Shown here piece by piece: positions 41,310 to 46,762 of a stretch of 46,762 bases of DNA. The position numbers were made by a program, and so were the translations under genes. The stretch spans positions 1 to 46,762 of the IMG/VR virus record IMGVR_UViG_3300042861_000953, one strand, 5' to 3'. The notes beneath the pieces were generated by a model. It worked only from the letters and a program-made list of their open reading frames with translations. It did no database searches and was not told where the DNA came from. The stretch is from a virus. Position 1 is the stretch's first letter. Each line of letters begins with the position of its first letter.

Positions 41310-41578
41310 CTAACGAATATGAATATACGCGCAATCTTGATCTTCTAGGCGATTGGCTTGACGCCAAGGGCTACGGCGAAGAGGCAGGGTTGATTACGCG
41401 GTCGATGGATTACATGCACAAGCAAGCCGCCCGCATCGCGGAACTTACAGCGGCGCTGAAACCGTTTGCTGACTGCGGAGTATGGGACGGTTACAAAGAC
41501 GAAGAAGTGTTCAAATTAGGCTTTAAGATTGGCGACCTCCGCGCCGCCCGCGCTGCTATGGAGAAGAAGAATGACTGA
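41306..41578 (+). CDS. Small early protein with RIAELTAALKPF segment
   Basis: 90 residues from a GTG at 41306 that overlaps the polymerase remnant, with GGGAGG upstream. LGDWLDAKGYGEEA, QAARIAELTAALKPFADC and DLRAARAAMEKK. Similar to a class of small phage proteins whose members repeat RIAEL and a C-terminal ARAA. Function unknown. Confidence 0.65.
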   Translation: MTNEYEYTRNLDLLGDWLDAKGYGEEAGLITRSMDYMHKQAARIAELTAALKPFADCGVWDGYKDEEVFKLGFKIGDLRAARAAMEKKND

Positions 41579-41828
41579 CGAACTGATTATGCGCTTACGC
41601 TCAGAAGAAGTTCTTCCATGCGGAGAAGATAGCGTAAATCCTGTGCGTAAGCCTACTGCGCGGGAGATTGAAGCCGCCGACGCTTTTGAAGCGCAGGCGC
41701 GACGGATTGCGGAAATTAAAGCGGCGCTAGACGAAATACTGCATTACACAGGTGGCGCAAATAACGCGCTTGAAGATGAGTATGTAATGGAGCGCGCCCG
41801 CGCCGCTTATCTGGGGGAGAAGGAATGA
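41571..41828 (+). CDS. Small early protein with RIAEIKAAL segment
   Basis: 85 residues; overlaps the preceding gene by 8 bp. AREIEAADAFEAQARRIAEI and a C-terminal ERARAAYLGEKE. It looks paralogous in style to 41306 and 5692. Function unknown. Confidence 0.6.
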   Translation: MTDELIMRLRSEEVLPCGEDSVNPVRKPTAREIEAADAFEAQARRIAEIKAALDEILHYTGGANNALEDEYVMERARAAYLGEKE

Positions 41829-42259
41829 GAGCCTGTGACGGATGCAACAAATGTTGCGAGGGCTGGGTCAGCGGAAGCGCGCTTGGCAAAGACTTTTGGC
41901 CTGGCAGGCCGTGTCATTACAAGACAGGCAAGGGCTGCGCGGTCTATGACGACCGCCCGCATGACCCATGCCAGACGTTTCATTGCGGCTGGCTACAGTT
42001 CGAACAGATCCCGATATGGATGAAGCCGAACGAGTGCGGCGTGATCGTCGTGCCGCGTCAGAAGAAGGGCGAACATTATTTAGATTTTATTGAAGCGGGC
42101 GAGCGCATGAATCCGCGCGTTCTGTCATGGCTTCTTAATGCGTTTGCGTGCGGTCATTTGCGTAACATTCGCTGGCAGCTAGACGGCGGCTGGAATTACG
42201 CCGGCTCGGCTGAATTTATCGAAATCGTACAAGAAGAGCAAAAACATGTCCCTGTTTGA
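41825..42259 (+). CDS. Cysteine-cluster (YkgJ-like) protein
   Basis: 144 residues. The N-terminus CDGCNKCCEGW, then CHYKTGKGCAVYDDRP, and DPCQTFHCGW is the cysteine pattern of the zinc/iron-chelating YkgJ-type family. It overlaps the primase-helicase gene by 14 bp, so it may be made together with it. A metal-bound role in DNA metabolism is possible but unproven. Confidence 0.7.
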   Translation: MRACDGCNKCCEGWVSGSALGKDFWPGRPCHYKTGKGCAVYDDRPHDPCQTFHCGWLQFEQIPIWMKPNECGVIVVPRQKKGEHYLDFIEAGERMNPRVLSWLLNAFACGHLRNIRWQLDGGWNYAGSAEFIEIVQEEQKHVPV

Positions 42260-44525
42260 TTATTTTACCGGACTCGCCCCGGATGGCGAGACAGCGCTGA
42301 TCGTTAAACAGATCGACACCGGCAAGCTGCACAAAGACGGCTCGCCTAAATACACGTGGCCTGCCTACCTGCCGAAGCATAAGCGCAAGGAAGGCGAGAG
42401 CTGGTTTCTTAACACCGGCTCTTTTATTATGGATCGTATGCGTGACAAGCCGTCCGCCAGTGTGGCGAACTGCACGCACGTGCTGTTCATGATGCTGGAC
42501 GACATCGGCACGAAGTCGAAGATTCCGCCGCTTGCGCCGACCGCCATCGTCGAGACGAGCCCCGGTAACTATCAATATTGGTATGCCTACTCTGAGCAGC
42601 CGACCGTCGAGGAACATTGTGCGGCGTTGACGGCGATTGCAGCCGCCGGCTACACCGACCCTGGCGCGACTAACGCCGTGCGTAACTGCCGTCTTCCGGG
42701 CTCCGTAAACGTCAAGCCGGGGCGCGAGGCGTTTGTATGCCGCGAGGTGGAGTTTAACAAGGTAGAATACACGCTCGCGGAGATCTGCGCGGCGCTTGGC
42801 GTGACGCCAGCCGAAGTCGGTAACGCACAGCGTATTACGTTCCGCGTAAAAGACACCGGCAACGACACCGTGCTGGCGTGGTTGAACGAGAACAGCCTTG
42901 TTACGTCCGGCGTAAATCAAGAAGGCTGGTGCGGCGTTGTCTGCCCGAATTACGAAGGTCACACAGATGGACAGATTGAAGCGCGATATAAGCCGCAAGA
43001 TCGTTCGTTCTGTTGCTATCACGCTCATTGCGAGCATCTTGATAGCAAGTTCTTTTGCGATTGGGTATCGGAACAAGGTGGGCCGCGCACCATTCCCGGC
43101 TTGCGAGACGATCTCATTGCCGACTACACCAGCAAGATTAGCGCTCTGACGCCGACCGAAGCCTTCCCCGACGAGGCGGCGGCGCGTATTGCCGAAGTCG
43201 AGCGCAAGCAAGCGGGACGTGAAGAACGCGCGGGCTGGCATGAGCGCTTTGCTTACATCGTCGATGACGACGCTTATTTTGACAAGGACACGTGCAGCGA
43301 GATCAGCCGGCGCGCGTTCAATGCTTTGTTCCGGCACATTGACTGCCGGTCGACCGGCGAAAAACCGCGCAAGGTTGAGGCGTCGATCTGGTTCGACGAG
43401 CAGCGTGAGGCGATGGGCGGCTACGCGCTCAAAGGTCTGACCTATGCCGCCGGCGAAGACTGGATGGTTCATAAAGACGGGCTTGTCTATGGCAACGTCT
43501 GGCGTGACGCGCGGCCTGCTATTTCGACACGCTACGATCCGACGCCATGGCTAGAGCATTGCCGACGGCTTGTGCCGGACACGCAAGAGCTCGAGCATAT
43601 CTGGAACGTAATGGCGTACAAGCTGCAACGCGCGGACGTGAAGGTTAATCACGCGATCTTGCACGGCGGTAAGGGCGGCTGCGGCAAGGATACGATGTGG
43701 GCTCCGTTTATCTGGTCTGTGTGCGGCCCGCACGAGAAGAACAAAGGTCTGATCGACAATGACAGCCTGACAAGCCAATGGGGCTATCAGCTAGAGGCTG
43801 AGATCGTCGTTCTTAATGAGCTGAAGGAGCCGGAAGCAAAAGATCGTCGGGTGCTGGCGAACAGACTGAAGCCGATCATCGCCGCGCCGCCGGAAATGTT
43901 GACGATCAATCGCAAGGGCTTGCATCCTTATAAGATGGTCAATCGTCTCTTTATGCTGGCGTTCACTAACGAAGACATGCCGATCACGCTGGACAGCGAC
44001 GACCGGCGCTGGTTCTGCGTCTGGTCGGACGCGGACAAGATGACGGGCGAAGAAGCAAAGCGAATCTGGTCTTGGTATCACAACGGCGGCTTTGAAGCGG
44101 TCGCGGGTTGGTTACGGACGCGGGACGTGTCGGCGTTTAACCCCCAAGCGATTCCGCCGATGACCGATTATAAGCAAAAGCTGATCTATGTCGGCATGAG
44201 CAACGCGGAGAGCTTCATTTATCATCTGATCGAAAAGCAGGAAGCGCCGTTTAATGTGGACGTTATCTGCGGCCCTTGGCATGAGATTATTCGGCAGATG
44301 GGCCAGACCGCGCCGGACAATATAAGGATGCGGCTTGTGCAGCCGGCGCTTCATCATGCCCTGAAGGAAGCCGGGTGGGTTGACAAAGGGCTTTGCATGT
44401 CCCCGAAATACACGTCGAAGCGGCACATATTCGTGCGGCCCGAACTAGCGTCTTTGCCTAAAGCCAAGCTGCGCGAGATGGTCGAACCGGAGGCGAGGGA
44501 CAATGTCATCGCACTTAAAAATTGA
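42246..44525 (+). CDS. Primase-helicase (RepB-like primase, SF3-type/DUF5906 helicase)
   Basis: 759 residues. The N-terminal primase region includes AIVETSPGNYQYWYA near 99-113 and a NAVRNCRLPGSVNVKPG segment. A cysteine-rich WCGVVCPNYEGHTDGQIEAR / CCYHAHCEH region may bind zinc. The helicase Walker A is GGKGGCGKDT near 475, followed by VVLNELKEPEAKDRR and FTNEDMPITLDSDDRRW, typical of DUF5906 helicases. It would prime and unwind DNA for the family A polymerase. Confidence 0.88.
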   Translation: MSLFDYFTGLAPDGETALIVKQIDTGKLHKDGSPKYTWPAYLPKHKRKEGESWFLNTGSFIMDRMRDKPSASVANCTHVLFMMLDDIGTKSKIPPLAPTAIVETSPGNYQYWYAYSEQPTVEEHCAALTAIAAAGYTDPGATNAVRNCRLPGSVNVKPGREAFVCREVEFNKVEYTLAEICAALGVTPAEVGNAQRITFRVKDTGNDTVLAWLNENSLVTSGVNQEGWCGVVCPNYEGHTDGQIEARYKPQDRSFCCYHAHCEHLDSKFFCDWVSEQGGPRTIPGLRDDLIADYTSKISALTPTEAFPDEAAARIAEVERKQAGREERAGWHERFAYIVDDDAYFDKDTCSEISRRAFNALFRHIDCRSTGEKPRKVEASIWFDEQREAMGGYALKGLTYAAGEDWMVHKDGLVYGNVWRDARPAISTRYDPTPWLEHCRRLVPDTQELEHIWNVMAYKLQRADVKVNHAILHGGKGGCGKDTMWAPFIWSVCGPHEKNKGLIDNDSLTSQWGYQLEAEIVVLNELKEPEAKDRRVLANRLKPIIAAPPEMLTINRKGLHPYKMVNRLFMLAFTNEDMPITLDSDDRRWFCVWSDADKMTGEEAKRIWSWYHNGGFEAVAGWLRTRDVSAFNPQAIPPMTDYKQKLIYVGMSNAESFIYHLIEKQEAPFNVDVICGPWHEIIRQMGQTAPDNIRMRLVQPALHHALKEAGWVDKGLCMSPKYTSKRHIFVRPELASLPKAKLREMVEPEARDNVIALKN

Positions 44526-44709
44526 CGCCTATCCGGTCTTTATGAATGTTCTGGCCAATTTGACCGATCAGCTTGATCTTTACCTTGACTGGGCGGCGAC
44601 TCCGGGGGACGATGAATGTCCGCCGGAGATCGTCGAGGGGCTATGCCACGCCCATGAGACGGCCCGCGAGTTGCTGGAGGGCCTAGGCTATGGTCAGTCT
44701 CGTTCGTGA
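44503..44709 (+). CDS. Small acidic hypothetical protein
   Basis: 68 residues, start inside the primase-helicase 3' end. FMNVLANLTDQLDLYLDWAA and a C-terminal HETARELLEGLGY are helical and acidic. Not recognised. Confidence 0.5.
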   Translation: MSSHLKIDAYPVFMNVLANLTDQLDLYLDWAATPGDDECPPEIVEGLCHAHETARELLEGLGYGQSRS

Positions 44710-44824
44710 TCTGGTAATCTGCTACGGCTTCATTTTTCTATATTGGCATGAGTATAGTGCGCAGCGACGCCTGCTGCGCGGGCAGCTAATGCCTGCTCTT
44801 TTGTTTCGTAGTAGCCAAGGTTGA
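44690..44824 (+). CDS. 44-residue membrane protein, 3' end overlapped by a convergent HNH gene
   Basis: MVSLVRDLVICYGFIFLYW is a membrane segment. It overlaps the previous gene by 20 bp and its last 95 bp lie antisense to the HNH gene end. Its natural end may have been lost when the HNH gene arrived. Confidence 0.4.
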   Translation: MVSLVRDLVICYGFIFLYWHEYSAQRRLLRGQLMPALLFRSSQG

Positions 44825-45188
44825 TGGCTTTACGTTTTTTGTAGACGTAAGCATTCCATTTTTGGCTACCTTTATGAAAATAAACGCCCAGCGGTTTACC
44901 GCGATTCTGGCAATTTTCGCCGCTTGTCGCCAACCTAAGATTTTCTAGCCGATTATCTGATTTGTCGCGGTTTATGTGGTCTATTTGCGGTGCAGGCCAC
45001 TCGCCATAATGCATGGCCCATACGATGCAATGCGCGAGATAACTGCGCCGATCTGCGTATACGCTTATATAGCCCTTTTTAGGTGTTCCTGCCGGTTTGC
45101 CGGCACGTTTGCCTATCCGGCGCGTCAACTGGCCAGTTTGCGCGTCGTAAGAAAATAGCTCGTTAAGTCGGTCTGATGTCGGTCGCAT
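44730..45188 (-). CDS. HNH-AP2 homing-type endonuclease
   Basis: 152 residues. LNELFSYDAQTGQLTRRIGK, HNH core QIDHINRDKSDNRLENLRLA and AP2-like PLGVYFHKGSQKWNAYV. It faces the replication operon from the end. This is the fifth HNH gene of the window. Confidence 0.92.
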   Translation of the reverse strand: MRPTSDRLNELFSYDAQTGQLTRRIGKRAGKPAGTPKKGYISVYADRRSYLAHCIVWAMHYGEWPAPQIDHINRDKSDNRLENLRLATSGENCQNRGKPLGVYFHKGSQKWNAYVYKKRKAINLGYYETKEQALAARAAGVAAHYTHANIEK

Positions 45189-45219
45189 AGGTTCTTATAC
45201 TATGCGGGGATAGGATTGT

Positions 45220-45450
45220 CTATTCTTTTGGGCGGCGATGCATAGCGGCCAAGATACGCACTCGCCGGTTTTCGTCCTGCACCTCGTCTAGCGCCCATTC
45301 GAGCGCGTTCCGTAGACGGGTGCTCTCGTCGACAGCCGCCGCTATAGTCCACTGGGCGCGTTGCCTGGCCTCGTTATATCCTTTAAGATAGGACTCAGAT
45401 ACTTCTTGCTGGAGCGCCTTCAGGCGGCGTTCATATTCGGATTCGGTCAT
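45220..45450 (-). CDS. Coiled-coil small protein
   Basis: 76 residues. SEYERRLKALQQEVSESYLK and RLRNALEWALDEVQDENRR predict a coiled coil. Its start codon shares two bases with the start of the opposite gene at 45449. Function unknown. Confidence 0.55.
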   Translation of the reverse strand: MTESEYERRLKALQQEVSESYLKGYNEARQRAQWTIAAAVDESTRLRNALEWALDEVQDENRRVRILAAMHRRPKE

Positions 45451-45775
45451 GCCTTACTCGCTGGATTATGCGCCTGTGCCTCTGCCGCCCCGGCGGCCCA
45501 ACGCGTTTGGCGAACGCGAAAGCCTTAACGCCATGATGGGCCTAATTGCTGGCCCAAAAGAGGCTTGGCGTCAACGGCAAGAAGAGATGATGCGGCAATA
45601 TATGCAGTCGATCCATCCCGGCTCTATGCTTGGCATACGGGCGCGCATGGATCAGACCGTCCCCATGTCCGACTACGCCGGCGGACGTGATATTGACCCG
45701 GAGCAAGGGCCGCCCATGCCCGTTAGCAACAACGCCATCCGTGATCTGATCTATCAGTATATGTTTGGGCGATAA
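45449..45775 (+). CDS. Hypothetical proline/methionine-rich protein
   Basis: 108 residues. MPYSLDYAPVPLPPRRPNAF, then MMRQYMQSIHPGSMLGIRAR. No clear ribosome-binding site; the CATG at 45448-45451 serves as start codon for both this and the opposite gene. Not recognised. Confidence 0.5.
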   Translation: MPYSLDYAPVPLPPRRPNAFGERESLNAMMGLIAGPKEAWRQRQEEMMRQYMQSIHPGSMLGIRARMDQTVPMSDYAGGRDIDPEQGPPMPVSNNAIRDLIYQYMFGR

Positions 45776-45776
45776 A

Positions 45777-45793
45777 AAAAGACCCCGGCGGGG
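45777..45793 (-). terminator. Possible leftward terminator
   Basis: On the minus strand CCCC-GCC-GGGG followed by TC and seven T. The stem is short but GC-only. It would end leftward transcripts from the repressor operon before they reach the 45449 gene. Confidence 0.4.
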
Positions 45794-45850
45794 GAGCCAG
45801 GGCTAAGTCACCATTGGGAGGAAACGACACAAGCCTGTGTCAAATCCTTT

Positions 45851-46060
45851 CTAGCACGTTCCTAGGCCCATAAACAAGAGATCAAATCGCCTGACGATCT
45901 CTTGCTCGGTCATTACCGGGTGCTCTTGCGCTTTGGGGTCTAGGCGCTTGTATAATTGCCATAGAGAGCGGTTCACCTGATAGCAGGGTAGGTCTACCGG
46001 GCAGTCGGGGACAATGGCCCCATAGGCTTCTATCTGTTCCTCAAAGGTCATTTTGTTCAT
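45851..46060 (-). CDS. Small hypothetical protein of the repressor operon
   Basis: 69 residues starting MNKMTFEEQIEAYGAIVPDC; the ATG overlaps the end of the ImmA-like frame. It contains PVMTEQEIVRRFDLLFMG. Not recognised. Confidence 0.5.
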   Translation of the reverse strand: MNKMTFEEQIEAYGAIVPDCPVDLPCYQVNRSLWQLYKRLDPKAQEHPVMTEQEIVRRFDLLFMGLGTC

Positions 46061-46242
46061 CCTCTATGATGTAGAGTTTTGCGCGTTCTAATAGCCAGAC
46101 CATTTGCGGCGACCGCCATGATGCGGTCTATTGGCGTCGGAAAGACGTCGAGTGCGCCTGCTTCTCGCAGCGCACGCTCTGCTTCCTTGCGGACTCGAAG
46201 TCGCTGGCCGGGCGTCAAACTGCAATCGTCCGGCCTGCGCAT
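46057..46242 (-). pseudogene. Truncated ImmA/IrrE-like gene (N-terminal part only)
   Basis: 61 residues beginning MRRPDDCSLTPGQRLRVRKE; AERALREAGALDVFPTPIDRIMA resembles the start of ImmA/IrrE-family proteins that lie just behind XRE repressors and degrade them on induction. The HExxH metalloprotease core is absent. The start is 3 bp after the repressor stop. It may be a remnant, or a short protein that keeps only the partner-binding part. In the left repeat copy only the first nine codons remain. Confidence 0.55.
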
Positions 46243-46244
46243 GA

Positions 46245-46625
46245 TTATTTCCGTTTGGAGCGGATATAGGTGAGATAGTCGAGCAGTTCAGTCTCTTCTT
46301 CGGCACTGAGATTGTCGATCGAGAAGGTCGCGGCTCTACCGTGCTTTTCACCGTCGACACGGCTCGACGCGGGCACGATGTACCCCGCGCGCTCCATCAG
46401 CGTTTCGTAGGCGACGCCCAAGGCGGTCGATAGCGCGTACAGCACATGCGGCGACGGTTTCGTAACCTTGCCGCTCTCCAACTGGCTCAGATACGCGTTC
46501 GAGATCTCCTTACCCGTGGCTTCTTCAACCTCGCGCAGCGACATCCGCATGTCCTGGCGGGCCTTCTTCAGAAACGGTCCGAGTGAAGGGTTGGCATGCG
46601 TCTCCATGGGTTTGTCATCGGGCAT
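46245..46625 (-). CDS. CI-like XRE-family repressor, copy 2
   Basis: Identical in sequence to the product of 6041-6421: HTH at residues 14-75 with NAYLSQLESGKV as recognition region, no autoprotease. Start supported by AGAGGAG. In this copy the operator, both divergent promoters and the ImmA-like start are all present, so it is probably the original arrangement. It should keep the region to its right silent in a lysogen. Confidence 0.9.
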   Translation of the reverse strand: MPDDKPMETHANPSLGPFLKKARQDMRMSLREVEEATGKEISNAYLSQLESGKVTKPSPHVLYALSTALGVAYETLMERAGYIVPASSRVDGEKHGRAATFSIDNLSAEEETELLDYLTYIRSKRK

Positions 46626-46672
46626 CGATGCTCCTCTGATTGTGCCTGCCGGACGCAGAGTCCGACCGAATA

Positions 46673-46703
46673 GTTATGGGCCGAAATGCTTGATAAGTCA
46701 AGC
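46673..46703 (-). promoter_or_regulatory. Repressor promoter and palindromic operator, right copy
   Basis: TTGACT (46696-46701), 17-bp spacer, CATAAC (46673-46678) on the minus strand; palindrome GCTTGA-TAAG-TCAAGC at 46688-46703. Confidence 0.6.
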
Positions 46704-46718
46704 GTGCAAAGCAAATGC

Positions 46719-46747
46719 TTGACACAGTTAGCAGGCTCACCCATTTT
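46719..46747 (+). promoter_or_regulatory. Candidate divergent (cro-side) promoter at the window edge
   Basis: TTGACA at 46719-46724, 17-bp spacer, then CATTTT (46742-46747). A GCTTGA half-operator (46717-46722) overlaps the -35, so the repressor could shut it. The gene it would drive lies beyond the window. Confidence 0.4.
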
Positions 46748-46762
46748 AGCAACTCATCGGTG

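Larger units (their letters stand above)
46216..46704. repeat. 489-bp exact direct repeat, right copy (repressor segment)
   Basis: Identical by eye to 6012-6500. Here the surroundings look native: the ImmA-like frame continues to the left and the divergent CTTGACACA promoter box stands to the right. Confidence 0.95.

Noticed and set aside
42216-43472. 418-codon minus-strand frame opposite the primase-helicase
   Set aside because: Antisense shadow with arginine-rich composition typical of reversed high-GC coding DNA.
1-46762. Window as one simple circular genome closed end to end
   Set aside because: Joining the right end to the left keeps the PAPS-reductase-like frame open by chance but does not give the expected C-terminal cysteine motif, and the exact repeat instead predicts closure at a 40,204-bp interval.

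Overview
This window is phage or prophage DNA. The virion module is podovirus-like with P22-type components: terminase pair, P22-type portal, scaffold, P22-coat-like capsid protein, gp4-like and gp10-like neck/tail proteins, three long ejection-type proteins and a GH19-type endolysin. The replication set is lytic-like: family A DNA polymerase, RepB-type primase fused to an SF3-like helicase, SNF2-type helicase, VRR-NUC nuclease and a DUF2800 RecB-type nuclease. GC content is moderately high and many promoters pair a good -35 with a weak -10, which fits an alphaproteobacterial host; that is inference, because no host gene is visible. No integrase, tRNA, rRNA or CRISPR array was recognised.

Layout. 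1-6011: an early region from a related phage. A leftward arm holds a PAPS-reductase-like gene (cut by the window edge), a conserved early gene, DUF2800 and an adenine methyltransferase. A rightward arm holds VRR-NUC, SNF2 helicase and seven small genes. 6012-6500: a 489-bp segment with a CI-like repressor, identical to 46216-46704. 6501-8582: a leftward operon of small genes ending in an orphan DnaA domain IV protein. 8583-9112: a non-coding control region with a strong leftward promoter, DnaA-box-like sites, ten GACTAT hexamers in clusters and a 23-bp tandem repeat. 9113-32139: rightward packaging, head, tail and ejection genes, with a fibre cassette between portal and scaffold. 32139-33426: lysis. 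33346-35919: leftward SNF2/VRR-NUC arm. 35982-44824: rightward replication arm. 44730-46625: HNH gene, small genes and the second repressor copy.

The main features are these. (1) The early block (VRR-NUC, SNF2, two small genes, DUF2800 and its partner) is present twice, in diverged copies and opposite orientation. (2) The repressor segment is an exact direct repeat 40,204 bp apart, and the left copy breaks reading frames at both of its edges. That suggests a tandem arrangement of two related phages, a circular 40.2-kb genome joined to a relative, or an assembly chimera. (3) Five HNH endonuclease genes are present; one has entered the 3' end of the DNA polymerase gene and left a second copy of the polymerase C-terminus behind it. 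(4) The phage encodes two DnaA domain IV-like proteins and carries DnaA-box-like sites at an early promoter.

Working model (inference): the repressor controls the divergent region around 46.7 kb. The early leftward operon starts at about 8.6 kb and may be controlled through DnaA-type boxes. The bidirectional hub at 35.9 kb (and its twin at 3.1 kb) drives replication and recombination genes. The control region near 8.7-9.1 kb precedes the late rightward morphogenesis and lysis genes.
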